From contig JAJYEX010000004.1 of the NCBI GenBank assembly GCA_021785515.1, forward strand, positions 230,134-281,476: a DNA stretch of 51,343 nucleotides, given 5' to 3'. This DNA comes from Pseudomonadota bacterium (GTDB lineage Bacteria > Pseudomonadota > Gammaproteobacteria > Acidiferrobacterales > UBA6901). Positions 15,715 to 24,609 of the stretch are shown one piece after another; positions within the stretch are counted from its first letter, which is position 1; each line of letters opens with the position of its first letter. The notes beneath the pieces were generated by a model. The model was not told where the DNA came from. It searched no databases and saw nothing but the letters and a program-made list of their open reading frames with translations. Both the position numbers and the translations under genes were made by a program.

Positions 15715-17225
15715 TTTAAACCCGAATTTTCCGATAGCGTAGCGGCTGTTTCCTGCGCCTAATGGAAGCCATTAGCGCAACTCTTTGATGTAATTTATGA
15801 TTGGCGTATCGCAGGAGAGATGGGCCGCGCTCGGCGCGAGGCACTTTTTTCTTCCGGAAGCGCAATGGACGTGGAGCTTCGGTTTACCGACAGGGAGATC
15901 ACGCCCTGGGGCGGGATGAGCTTGATGAAATGCATGCTCGATCGCATGGGGTTCGATGCCGCACTTGCCGGCTGCGGACTGCCCCTGCCGCAGTCCAATC
16001 GCGGCTACTCGCCCCTGCAACTGATCAAGCAATTCATGCTCGGTGTCTGGTGCGGGGCGAATCGCTTCGAGCACGGGGAGGTCACACGCCACGATTGCGT
16101 GCTTCAACGCCTCTTTGGCTGGAAGAAGATGGCGAACTTCAAGGCTATCATGCGGCTGCTTCGCAAGTTCGACCAACCGATGAACGATGTGGTCTTCGGA
16201 CGTCTGTATCGCCTGGCTTTTCTCGAACTTGAAGATTGATTGCCTCACCCTCGATCTCGATTCCACCGTCATGACGCGCTATGGACGCCAGGAGGGTGTG
16301 GCGCGCGGCTACAATCCGGCCAAATGGGGTCGGCCCTCGCGCCACCCCTTGATGGCCTTCCTCGCCGATGTGCAGAGGGTGGCGAACCTGTGGTTGCGGC
16401 CTGAGCAACACCCGAAGCGCCAACAACGCGAGCGCTTTCTTAAGCGCGACACTCGCGCGTCTCGGCGGGAAGCGCATCGGGTTGCTGCGCGCTGACAGCG
16501 GCTTTAGCGATAGCCCATTGCTCGAGGAAATCGAGGCCAAACACCGCCTCAACTACATCATCGCGCTGCGTCTCCATCAGCCGCTGTAGCGTGCCTTGGT
16601 GCGCACCACAAACTGGTGGGTGGTGGCCGCCGGCATCGAACTTGCCAGCTTCGATTACCAGGCCTCCTCCTGGGGCGCACCCCGGCGCGCGGTGGCAATC
16701 CGCCAGCACATCGAGGAGCGGGAAAACGCCCCGGGCAAGACGCTCTCGCTATTCGCCAACGACCCGCGGCTTGGGAAATACCGCTACGCAGCGCTCGTGA
16801 CGAATCTTTCACTGCCACCGCTTGAGATCTGGCGCACCTGCCGGGGGCGGGCCGATGCCGAAAACCGCATCAAGGAATTAAAGTACGACTTCGCCGCCGA
16901 CAGCTTCTGCCTCAATGATTTCTTTGCTACCGAGGCCTGTCTCAATGTCGTGATGATGGCGTTTAACCTGGTGAGCCTCTTTCGTCAGACGCTCTTGAGA
17001 ACCACCTCGCCCAAAACCTTAAAGACGCTTCGCTATCAGCTCTTCGGTGTGGCGGGTTACCTTACCCAGGAAGGCCGGAAACAGATCCTGAAACTCGCCC
17101 TGGCCATGAGCGGCGCGCCTGGTTCACGGGGCTGTGGGAGCAGTCGGCGAGCTTCACACTGCCTGCCGAGTTCTCCTCCATTTTTGGGCCCGTTCCATCG
17201 GGCTAACGGAAAATCCGGGTTAAAT
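15715..17225 (+). mobile_element. Decayed IS1380-family insertion sequence
   Basis: Imperfect terminal inverted repeats border the element: CCCGAATTTTCCGATAGC from 15721 on the left, and on the right (17202-17219, read in reverse) CCCGGATTTTCCGTTAGC. The 5-bp TTAAA on both outer sides (15716-15720 and about 17220-17224) looks like the target duplication. The right copy of this duplication contributes the stop codon of the neighbouring histidine kinase, so the insertion did not change that gene's end. The transposase inside is broken in several places, so the copy should be immobile unless mobilised in trans. Confidence 0.75.
15820..17190 (+). pseudogene. IS1380-family DDE transposase, multiply disrupted
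   Basis: Fragments of one transposase are spread over all three frames. The N-terminal part (15820-16239) ends in a stop. The block LTLDLDSTVMTRYGRQEG with the first catalytic aspartate continues in a second frame (about 16230-16420). LLRADSGFSDSP with the second aspartate follows in a third frame, which has a TAG at 16587-16589. The C-terminal part (to about 17105) contains the catalytic glutamate in GRADAENRIKEL. Another frame change near 17110 is needed to read the usual end (WEQSASFTLPAEF). That makes at least three frameshifts and one nonsense codon. Confidence 0.8.
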
Positions 17226-18638
17226 TTTTTTAAGGTGTGGAGCCGGTGGCGACTCGGTCCGGGTGTCTGGCATTCCGGGGCCCGAAGCACGTGGCTCCGG
17301 CGCAGCCCCCGTATGGCCGGACGGCAGACGGATGGCGACGCGCAGACCGCCGCCATCGGCATTGGTGGCAGTGACGGTCCCGCGGTGCACGCCAATCGCC
17401 CGGCTCGCAATGGCCAGACCCAGACCGTGACCGCCGCTCGCACGGTCCCGGGCGTTGTCTGCCCGCACGAAAGGTTCGAACAGATGGGGCAGGAATTTGT
17501 CCGGTACCCCGGGGCCATGATCGCGAATGCTGAGTACCAGCCACCCGCCCGGACCGGGTTCCCGCGCAAGTGACAGTTCGACGGTGGTGCCTTCCGCAGT
17601 GTGGCGCAGGGCGTTGCGCACGATGTTCTCGATGGCGCTGCGCAGAAGGGCAGTGTGACCTGTGACCATTGCGGGTACTGTCCCAACGACCGTGACCGAG
17701 CGATTGCGGGAGCGCGCCTCGAAATCGGCGTCTGCGGCCACGGCGGCGAGAAGCTCGGGCAGGTCTACGGTCTCGCCGGCAGCAGGAACCACGCCGGCCT
17801 CGAGGCGGGCGAGAGACAGAAGCTGTCCGATCAGATCGTTGAGGCGCTCGGCTTCCAGTTCTATCCGATTCAGCTCAGGACCGGCCCGTCCCTCGGCCCG
17901 TTGCCGAGCCAGGCCAAGCGCTACCTGAAGGCGTGCCAGCGGGGAACGCAACTCGTGGGAGACATCGCTCAGGAGCTGGCGCTGCGACGCCATGAGCTCC
18001 TGCAGGTGCTGGGCCATGCGGTCAAACGCCCGGGCGAAGTCGGCGATTTCATCCTTGCGGCCGCCGAGCGAGGGCGCGACGCGCTCGTTAAGCCGTCCCG
18101 AGGAGTACGCTTCGGTCGCCCGCCGCAGGCGCCCGATGGGGGCCGTGAGGTAGCGCGCCAGCACCAGACAGACCAGACCGCTCACGATTGCCGCCAGCAC
18201 CAGCGGAGGAAGGATAATACGGGGCCGGCCGAGCAGGCGCGCGAGGGTGACGCCCCGGAAATCCGGGATCAAATAGTACGGTCCGCGGTGCGGTGGCACG
18301 ATGCGCGGAAGCCGGGCGCGGTGCGCAAGCCGTTGCAGCACGGCCGGGGAGAGCGGCCGGCCGAGCAGATCGGTGCCGCGCTGATTGACCAGAAGCAGAG
18401 GCACCAGTTCGCGCCGGTTGAGGCGTTGCAGCCAGAGCTTCAGTCCGCTCATGCCGGAGCGGTCGGCCACGCGCTGCCCCTCGGCCACATACGCCAGCAT
18501 GCGCTGGTGAAAGGGCATGGCTTCCTGGTGTTGGCGCAGCCGGTCGACGAAGTGCGATGCGGCGAACATGGTTGCGGCCGAGAACAGGACCAACGCGATC
18601 CAGAACGACAGGAAAATCTTCCAGAACAGGCGGTGCAT
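17220..18638 (-). CDS. CpxA-like sensor histidine kinase
   Basis: 472 residues: TM1 (about 7-27), a periplasmic sensor region of about 110 residues, TM2 (about 142-162), a HAMP linker, a HisKA domain with the phosphoacceptor His228 (SDVSHELRSPLARLQ), and a HATPase domain with N (ENIVRNALRHT), G1 (DHGPGVP) and G2 (GHGLGLAI) boxes. The layout and the H-box sequence resemble CpxA, which senses envelope stress and phosphorylates CpxR. It follows the regulator gene after an 11-bp gap. The last codons and stop lie at the IS1380 target duplication. A proline-rich tail of about 30 residues follows the kinase core. Confidence 0.85.
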   Translation of the reverse strand: MHRLFWKIFLSFWIALVLFSAATMFAASHFVDRLRQHQEAMPFHQRMLAYVAEGQRVADRSGMSGLKLWLQRLNRRELVPLLLVNQRGTDLLGRPLSPAVLQRLAHRARLPRIVPPHRGPYYLIPDFRGVTLARLLGRPRIILPPLVLAAIVSGLVCLVLARYLTAPIGRLRRATEAYSSGRLNERVAPSLGGRKDEIADFARAFDRMAQHLQELMASQRQLLSDVSHELRSPLARLQVALGLARQRAEGRAGPELNRIELEAERLNDLIGQLLSLARLEAGVVPAAGETVDLPELLAAVAADADFEARSRNRSVTVVGTVPAMVTGHTALLRSAIENIVRNALRHTAEGTTVELSLAREPGPGGWLVLSIRDHGPGVPDKFLPHLFEPFVRADNARDRASGGHGLGLAIASRAIGVHRGTVTATNADGGGLRVAIRLPSGHTGAAPEPRASGPGMPDTRTESPPAPHLKKI

Positions 18639-18649
18639 GCCGGCGCGGA

Positions 18650-19342
18650 TCAGGGTAGCGCGTACTGGTAGCCTACGCCGCGGATGGTCTTGATGCGCTC
18701 GTCGCGGTCCGGCAGCGGGCCGAGTTTGCGGCGCAGGCTGCTGACGTGCATGTCGAGGCTGCGGTCGTAGGGTGTGAGTCCCCGTCCCAGGGCGTGTTCG
18801 GACAGCTGTGCTTTGGATACCACATGTCCGGCCGATCTCAGCAACACCTCCAGTACGCTGTATTCGGTGCTGGTCAGCGGTATCTGCTCGCCGCGGCAGC
18901 GCACCCGGCGGGTTCCGGTGTGCATCTCGACATCACCGAGTGTCAGGACCTCAGGTGCTGTGGTCGGGGCGCCGCCGGCGGCGCGCCGCAGTATGGCGCG
19001 CACGCGCGCGACCAGTACGCGCGGATTGCAGGGCTTGGCGAGATAGTCATCCGCACCCAGTTCCAGGCCAACGATGCTGTCGACGTCTTCGCCTCTGGCC
19101 GTAAGCATCAGCACCGGGACCAATGAGCGCTGGCGCAGTTCACGCAGCACGTCAAGGCCGCTGAGTCGCGGCATCATGACGTCAAGAATGACCAGTTCGT
19201 AGCGGCCGGTGCGTGCCATTGCGAGCGCGGTCTCGCCGTCATGGGCGGTGTCCGCGACAAAGCCTTCTGTACCGAGATACTGGGTGAGCATCTCGCCCAG
19301 TTCCGTGTCATCGTCAGCGAGGAGAATATGGTCCATGACCAC
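18650..19342 (-). CDS. cpxR: CpxR-like OmpR-family response regulator
   Basis: 230 residues. The receiver domain has the acidic pocket (LADDD), phosphoacceptor D54 (ILDVMMP), the conserved Thr (LTARG) and Lys (YLAKPCNPR). The C-terminal winged helix (LTSTEYSVLEVLL, RSLDMHVSSLRRKLG, IKTIRGVGYQYA) is close to CpxR. The first codon is GTG 19342, or the ATG two codons later at 19336. Three perfect CpxR half-sites lie about 80-100 bp upstream, which strongly supports identity and autoregulation of the operon with the kinase gene. The expected role is activation of envelope protein quality-control genes. Confidence 0.88.
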   Translation of the reverse strand: MVMDHILLADDDTELGEMLTQYLGTEGFVADTAHDGETALAMARTGRYELVILDVMMPRLSGLDVLRELRQRSLVPVLMLTARGEDVDSIVGLELGADDYLAKPCNPRVLVARVRAILRRAAGGAPTTAPEVLTLGDVEMHTGTRRVRCRGEQIPLTSTEYSVLEVLLRSAGHVVSKAQLSEHALGRGLTPYDRSLDMHVSSLRRKLGPLPDRDERIKTIRGVGYQYALP

Positions 19343-19418
19343 TCAGCCCGGGGTTCGCCCCTGTCGTGTAGCGGATCATGCCACATTGGGACGGGTAGCA
19401 TACAGGGATCAGGCTGCG

Positions 19419-19443
19419 TTTACCGGGATTTACACGGATTTAC
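19419..19443 (-). promoter_or_regulatory. Triple CpxR box upstream of the cpxR-like gene
   Basis: On the minus strand GTAAA occurs three times at exact 10-bp intervals (GTAAA-N5-GTAAA-N5-GTAAA), covering 19419-19443. The established CpxR consensus is GTAAA-N5-GTAAA. A -10-like TATGCT lies downstream towards the gene, so phosphorylated CpxR bound here could activate its own promoter. Confidence 0.85.
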
Positions 19444-19449
19444 GGTATG

Positions 19450-19793
19450 GGTGGCAAACCCACACATCCGCGGCATGATAGGGAGCTCGGCAGCTGCGGT
19501 GTAAAGCGGACCGAAGTCCCGCAAAGAAATGACGAATTGGCGGGTCGCACTCCCGGGGCAAAAGCGTGCCCTCGCACAGCCTGCCATCTGGCTGCTGCGA
19601 TCCGTGCCGACCGTGTTCGTGGTTGCCCAGGAAGGGTTTACGCAAAATGTTTCCGGCGGCGATGGCGCCGGCCCTGCCGCGCGGCTAACATAACAGCTAT
19701 GCTCCACGGGTGGACGGACGGAACTATATGGCACAGGTGGGGTCTGTGTATCGCGGTGGCCTGCCGCGTGTCAGGAGATTCCGGACGTAAGCT
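19450..19793. other. Intergenic region between cpxR-like and copper genes
   Basis: About 340 bp between divergently transcribed genes, with no supported ORF. It must hold the promoter of the 19794 gene. I see no clear CopR/CueR-type palindrome. Confidence 0.3.
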
Positions 19794-20150
19794 ATGAGCA
19801 TCTGCCTCGTGTGCGCTGATCCTACCGCGGACGCTGCTGCCAGGCGCGGGTTCCTGGGCCGTCTGCGGGAAGCGCGGGTCTTGCGGTGGATGGCAGTGTT
19901 GGCCCTGATGTGCACCCTGGGCCTGTACGTCGTAAAGTTTTCACACGAACACAAGACGGAAGTGGGTAAGCTTCACTGTCCGGTGTGTCAGGCGGTGGCC
20001 AACGGCTTGCTCAATGTGTTCGTTTCCGGTATCGGTTCACCGTCGTTCTGCCGTACGCCGTATTTCGTCGTACTCTCTGAAATCCGGCCGTTCTTTCCGG
20101 AACGGCCCATCTCTCCCCATCCCCCGTCCCGGGCGCCTCCTCGCGCCTAA
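19794..20150 (+). CDS. Membrane-anchored protein with His/Cys motifs, upstream of copper genes
   Basis: 118 residues with one hydrophobic helix (about 33-48; MAVLALMCTLGLYVVKF). It is followed by HEH and then LHCPVCQAVAN, a possible metal-binding cluster on the periplasmic side. The C-terminus is proline-rich and likely disordered. The pattern recalls DUF2946-type small proteins next to copper genes, where a CxxC follows a membrane helix. It is the first gene before the outer-membrane protein and copC/copD-like genes, all in the same direction, so a copper role is likely but unproven. Start ATG 19794; an internal ATG at the helix (19890) is also possible. Confidence 0.5.
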   Translation: MSICLVCADPTADAAARRGFLGRLREARVLRWMAVLALMCTLGLYVVKFSHEHKTEVGKLHCPVCQAVANGLLNVFVSGIGSPSFCRTPYFVVLSEIRPFFPERPISPHPPSRAPPRA

Positions 20151-20409
20151 GCCTGTGAACGTTTCTGGAGACTGACCCACCCGCCTAGGGTTTCCGGCGT
20201 CCGTGCCTGCGCGCATGAGCGGCAGCCCGCGAAGAAGCCATTTGCAACGGAGGTGCGCCGACCTGACGGCTTTGCCGTGGTTTGGGGCGCGCCGTCCCGG
20301 GTGATGCAGGTGCAGTCCGAAATCGTCGATTTGGAGGATTCATTGCACAGCGCGGTGATGCGCGCCGTTGCGAGCGGCCTTGAATCCTGAAAGGACTAAA
20401 TCAAAAACC

Positions 20410-21597
20410 ATGAAACACGGTGGGAAAGATATTGTGGCTGACGGCTTGGCGCCAGCAGTGTTGGGTCGAATGGTACCGCAGGCCGGCATGGCGGTGAGGT
20501 GCGCCCTGTCCGCCGGCCGCGGCTGCGGTGAGGTCGATCTCGGCGCGACAGCGCTTGAGACAGCACACAGGCGGTCCGGGACCCGGGTGTTCCAGGTTGT
20601 GTGGCCGCCCCTCCGTGTCGGTGCGCCCGGCGGGCCGCGAAGTCCCAAAGGGAATCCCTGCCGGGGCGCCGGGCCGCATCCGTCTCAGTGTTGCCCGGGA
20701 GACCGTCGCCGGCAGCGGCTATCCACCTTTGGTGCTGCGTTGGTCGCTTCGTTGCTGCTGGTGTCCAGGATGCCGCTGGCACAAGCCCACGCCATCGCCG
20801 GCATGCGGGTGTTTCCGGCGACCATGAGCTTTGATGATCCGGGCGTTGCCGATGAAGGGTCGTTCGTGTTCAGCCACATCGACAACGGACCGGCGAGTCA
20901 GGATGTGCTGAATCTGGCTATGGCAAAACGGGTGACCCGTCGCTTTGGTCTGATGGCCAGCACCGACTATCAGCGACTTCTGGATGGCAATGGCGCCGGC
21001 GCGCTGGACGGTTGGGACAACACGACCATTGCTGCCGGATACCAGCTGTTTATACATCCCAACTCCGAATCCATAGGTATGGTACAGCTTGCCGATACCG
21101 TCGGACACAGCGGCAGCCTGGGTATCGGTGCGCCGTACTCGGTCTACAGTCCGGAGTTCGCCTTCGGCAAGGGGCTCGGCGGACTGCCGCATCGCTGGCG
21201 CATGTTGCGGCCGGTCGCGGTCACGGGCGCGGTGTCCGAGAGTTTTCCGACGGATCCGGCGGCGCCGAACATGCTGAACTGGAGCTTTTCATTCCAGTAC
21301 AGCATTCCCTATCTGCAGGACTTCGTGCGGGATATCGGCATAAACGGCCCGTTCCGGAATATGGTGCCGATCATTGAGGTACCCATGCAGACCTGCCTGG
21401 ACCGGGGGTGCGCAAACCAGACCACGGGTTACGTCGACCCCGGAGTGATCTGGATCGGACACTATTTCCAGTGGGGAGTAGAGGCGCAGGTTCCCGTGAA
21501 CAGCCGGACCGGCAACTCCGTGGGAATTCTGGTCGGCATGGATTTCTATTTCGACGATATTGCGCCGCACACCCTGGGTGCGCCGTTGATCAACTGA
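20410..21597 (+). CDS. Probable outer-membrane beta-barrel protein of the copper cluster
   Basis: The mature portion (from HAIAGMRVFPATMS) has alternating beta-strand patterns and ends in a strand-like sequence (GILVGMDFYFDDIAP). It looks like an outer-membrane barrel or transporter-like protein often seen beside CopC and CopD. The export signal is clear (TFGAALVASLLLVSRMPLAQA), but about 100 residues precede it if ATG 20410 is used, and no start codon lies close to the signal. The true start is therefore uncertain; the 5' part may contain an error or a long leader. Two cysteines (QTCLDRGCANQ) may form a disulfide. It sits 21 bp before copC. The role is probably copper passage or storage at the outer membrane, by context. 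Confidence 0.55.
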   Translation: MKHGGKDIVADGLAPAVLGRMVPQAGMAVRCALSAGRGCGEVDLGATALETAHRRSGTRVFQVVWPPLRVGAPGGPRSPKGNPCRGAGPHPSQCCPGDRRRQRLSTFGAALVASLLLVSRMPLAQAHAIAGMRVFPATMSFDDPGVADEGSFVFSHIDNGPASQDVLNLAMAKRVTRRFGLMASTDYQRLLDGNGAGALDGWDNTTIAAGYQLFIHPNSESIGMVQLADTVGHSGSLGIGAPYSVYSPEFAFGKGLGGLPHRWRMLRPVAVTGAVSESFPTDPAAPNMLNWSFSFQYSIPYLQDFVRDIGINGPFRNMVPIIEVPMQTCLDRGCANQTTGYVDPGVIWIGHYFQWGVEAQVPVNSRTGNSVGILVGMDFYFDDIAPHTLGAPLIN

Positions 21598-21618
21598 GTA
21601 ACGGAGGAGACTGGACAT

Positions 21619-21993
21619 ATGATGACTGGTTCAAAGGGTGCGCGGGTCGCGATCGCCGTGCTGGCGCTGTTGTTGCTGTCCCGGACCGCCCTGGCCCATG
21701 CCTTTCCGGACCACTCCCTTCCCAGGGTGGGCTCGCAACTCACTACTGCTCCGACGTCGGTCCGGATCTGGTTTGACGGCGACATAGAACCGGTTTTTTC
21801 TACGTTGATTGTCAAGACCGCGGCCGGCGCGAAGGTCAGTGCGGGCAAGGGCAGGGTGTCTTCGTCCAATAGCACGCTTCTGGAGACGCCGCTGCCGCAC
21901 AAGCTCGCGCCCGGGAAGTACTACGTCTACTGGAGCGTCATCGCGCGCGATGGACATCACACTGAAGGACGCTTTCCCTTCCGGGTAAAGTAA
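21619..21993 (+). CDS. copC: CopC-like periplasmic copper-binding protein
   Basis: 124 residues with a strong ribosome site (GGAGGAG). A signal peptide is cut after LSRTALA, so the mature protein starts with HAFPDHSLP. The N-terminal histidine is the first Cu(II) ligand in CopC proteins. The second site is the DGHHTEG block near the C-terminus. The rest is the compact beta-barrel (VRIWFDGDIEPVFSTLIV). It binds Cu(II) in the periplasm and is thought to hand it to CopD. The copD-like gene follows after 11 bp. Confidence 0.9.
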   Translation: MMTGSKGARVAIAVLALLLLSRTALAHAFPDHSLPRVGSQLTTAPTSVRIWFDGDIEPVFSTLIVKTAAGAKVSAGKGRVSSSNSTLLETPLPHKLAPGKYYVYWSVIARDGHHTEGRFPFRVK

Positions 21994-22004
21994 GGAGAAC
22001 GGAC

Positions 22005-23618
22005 ATGCATCAACACCCCCTGTATATCGGGCTGACCGCCTTAGATGTCCTGGCAGTTGTTGCCACGCTTGGGCTGGTGGCATGCTGGTTGGCAGTGCTG
22101 CCGCGCCGTCCGCTTGCGCCGGTCGATGTGGCCATGCGGCGCCTGCTCGGCGGCGCAATCGGGCTGCTCACGCTCAGCAGTGTCGGCATTCTGGTTGCCC
22201 GGACCCTCGAAATGGACGGCGGCAAATGGGGGGCATTGCTGCCGGCTATTCCGCTGGTGCTGAAGGTCACGCATTACGGCCGTGTCTGGCTCTTTCGCCT
22301 GCCGGCGCTCGTTCTGCTGTGGCTGGGATGGCTGCGGATGGGACAGCGCGAACGGCGAGCCTGGTCCGCCTGGCTCATGCTGGCGGCGGTGGCAGGCATT
22401 GCGCTGACGCGCAGCGAGACCGGGCACCCTGCCGACCATGGGGACTTTACCCTGGCAGTGTGGATCGACTGGATACATCTGCTGGCTGGGTCGCTCTGGG
22501 TGGGCAGCCTGTTCGGTATATCGCTTGCCGTCTTTCCCAGGCTGATCTCGGAGGATTCAGACCCGGCGTCGCCTGCCGCCGAGATCTTTGCCCGGCTGTC
22601 ATGTCTTGCCGGATTTGCCCTTGCAGTCATCCTGCTCAGCGGCGGGTATACGGCATGGCAGGAACTCGGATCCTGGAGCGCTTTATCGACTTCCGAATAC
22701 GGGCGAACGCTGTCGGTAAAGCTGCTGCTGGTAGCCGGCATGATCGCGTTCGGTGCCCGCAACCGCTATGTCCATCTGCCGCGCTTGACGGCGCTTTCGG
22801 GAAAGGTGCCGCCGCGCTCGTGGCTGCCGTTTTTTGGGTTGCGGGATGGTGGTGGTGGGGCCGCTGGCCCGTCAGCGGCCGTGACCGCCATCCGGGACTG
22901 TTCGCGGACTGTCAGCATCGAGGCATTTCTGGGTTTGGGGGTGATCGTAGCGGCGTCGGCGCTGCTGCATGGGATGCCGCCGGCCGACATGCCCAAGACG
23001 GCTGTTGCCGCGTCCGGCATGTCGACCATGTTCCTGCCCAGGACGGCTGCCGCGTCCGGCATGTCCGGCATGTCCGGCATGTCCATGACTCCTGCAGTTG
23101 GCCCCGTTCCCACGATGGGCGTCCACCGCTGGGTCAGCTGGTTGGCAGTGCAGGCCTACATGCGGCGCTCGGAGCACGGCGGCCGCGTGGACGGTGCAGG
23201 CCGCGTGCATTTTCGTGGACGGGCGGTGACCATCGACCTGATTGCGGTCCAGCCACACTTTCCCGACATGAGCTTCGAACTCGCCGATCGAGTGAACCCC
23301 ACGATCGTGGTGCCGGCCGGGGCCCGGGTGACGCTCAAGCTGCTCAACATGGACTATGGTCCGGGCATGGCCCACGGAGTGGTCGTGATTGCGGCGGGTC
23401 CTCCCTACCCGGTGCTCGGCATGCAGAGTCTCGGTCCGCGCCTGGCCGTGCTTGGCCCCATTCCCGCACGCAGCGGCGCGGCGTTTGCCACCTCCCGCTA
23501 CGCGGAAGCGAGCGTGCGGTTTAAGGCCCCGGTCACCCCGGGTACCTATTATTATGCCTGTCAGTGGCCCGGTCATGCCGAGGGTGACCACATGTATGGA
23601 AAATTCGAGGTCCGGTGA
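22005..23618 (+). CDS. copD: CopD-like copper transporter fused to a C-terminal cupredoxin
   Basis: 537 residues. Residues about 8-325 form eight to nine membrane helices with CopD features (HLLAGSLWVGSLFG, YGRTLSVKLLLV). A methionine-rich linker (about 325-361, with GMSGMSGMSMTP) follows. Residues about 370-537 form a cupredoxin domain with type 1 copper ligands in the expected order: H457 (MAHG), C519, H524 (CQWPGH) and M530. The C-x4-H spacing with PGH resembles sulfocyanin. Typical CopD proteins are about 300 residues and lack this domain. The fusion suggests that copper imported or exported by CopD is received by, or redox-coupled to, a blue-copper module on the periplasmic side. The gene follows copC after 11 bp with its own TAAGGAG site. 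Confidence 0.85.
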   Translation: MHQHPLYIGLTALDVLAVVATLGLVACWLAVLPRRPLAPVDVAMRRLLGGAIGLLTLSSVGILVARTLEMDGGKWGALLPAIPLVLKVTHYGRVWLFRLPALVLLWLGWLRMGQRERRAWSAWLMLAAVAGIALTRSETGHPADHGDFTLAVWIDWIHLLAGSLWVGSLFGISLAVFPRLISEDSDPASPAAEIFARLSCLAGFALAVILLSGGYTAWQELGSWSALSTSEYGRTLSVKLLLVAGMIAFGARNRYVHLPRLTALSGKVPPRSWLPFFGLRDGGGGAAGPSAAVTAIRDCSRTVSIEAFLGLGVIVAASALLHGMPPADMPKTAVAASGMSTMFLPRTAAASGMSGMSGMSMTPAVGPVPTMGVHRWVSWLAVQAYMRRSEHGGRVDGAGRVHFRGRAVTIDLIAVQPHFPDMSFELADRVNPTIVVPAGARVTLKLLNMDYGPGMAHGVVVIAAGPPYPVLGMQSLGPRLAVLGPIPARSGAAFATSRYAEASVRFKAPVTPGTYYYACQWPGHAEGDHMYGKFEVR

Positions 23619-23731
23619 GGGAAATGAACCGGTTCGGGTGAAACGCAGAGGGTAGGGCGGGTCTCGAGGCGGTGGCAGTCTGTTGTCCCGGGCCGCCCGC
23701 GCTGCCGGGTAGGATGCTGTCCGCCGTATGA

Positions 23732-24400
23732 TCAGGCGGCGGCTTTCTGACGCACCTGGGCGTTCTTGATCAGGATCGCAGTCTGCGTGAAGCCCCCTTT
23801 GTTGGCCGCGGTCAGGGCGGTGTTGCCCGCGCCATCGGTGGCGTCGACTGCCGCGCCGTTGTCGAGCAGCAGCTTGACGACCAGGGCATGGCCGCGGGAG
23901 GCCGCCAGCACCAGAGGCAGGTGACCATTTTCGTCACGGAAGTTGGGATTGATGCCGGCGCTGACCAGCGAATAGACCATCGATGCGTGACCTTTCTGCG
24001 CCGCGTGGCATAGCGCTCGGGCGCCATGGGAGCTATTGATTTGTGCGATGGGCCGCACGCCTTTAGGTAGTTTCAGGAGGAAATTCATGAAGGACGTGAC
24101 CACCATGGCAACCAGGGCAAAGAGCATGATGTGAGGATCGACGCCAAGCCGCTGTGCAATGTCGGCCGGAAGATTGGCCCCTATGGCGAGGATTGCAATG
24201 ACCAGAATGAGCGCGAACTTGAGATAGCGAACCAGCGATACGCCGATAATGGCGATCAGACCGATGAGCAGATAGTCCTTGTTCAGGCCGATGCCCCGGG
24301 TCACCCGATCCGGGAGATTGGCGCCGATGCTCATCAGGGTGACCAGCACGACGATTGTTATGTCCTGGGCCCAGGACGAGAATTTCGCGAGCTTCATCAT
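23732..24400 (-). CDS. Membrane protein with C-terminal ankyrin repeats
   Basis: 222 residues. Four hydrophobic helices occupy the N-terminal 110 residues, with a repeated pattern (LMSIGANLPDRVTRGIGLNK and AILAIGANLPADIAQRLGVD) suggesting an internal duplication. Residues about 125-215 hold three ankyrin repeats (GARALCHAAQKGHASMV, GHLPLVLAASRGHALVV, GNTALTAANKGGFTQTA). The ankyrin part should face the cytoplasm and bind a protein partner. The family is not recognised. It is convergent with the copD-like gene. Start ATG 24400 with AAGGGG upstream. Confidence 0.75.
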   Translation of the reverse strand: MMKLAKFSSWAQDITIVVLVTLMSIGANLPDRVTRGIGLNKDYLLIGLIAIIGVSLVRYLKFALILVIAILAIGANLPADIAQRLGVDPHIMLFALVAMVVTSFMNFLLKLPKGVRPIAQINSSHGARALCHAAQKGHASMVYSLVSAGINPNFRDENGHLPLVLAASRGHALVVKLLLDNGAAVDATDGAGNTALTAANKGGFTQTAILIKNAQVRQKAAA

Positions 24401-24609
24401 GTACCCCTTTGCGGATTTCCTGTGGCTTCGTACATGCCATTAACCGCAAGAATCATACCAACTATAGATTTATAATTAATCATAATCCCGCATGGCATTG
24501 CGGGTCAGGTGCACATTAATTTGTTCTTGTCTCGGTACACTAGCGGGTCCGGATATAAAAATCCATCGGCAAGCCAGGGTTTGCGAGCCTTGTGTTTCGA
24601 CTGATTTGC

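Noticed and set aside
22082-23524. A 480-codon plus-strand frame within the copD-like gene
   Set aside because: Same-strand shadow of the CopD-cupredoxin gene in another frame, without membrane or ligand patterns.
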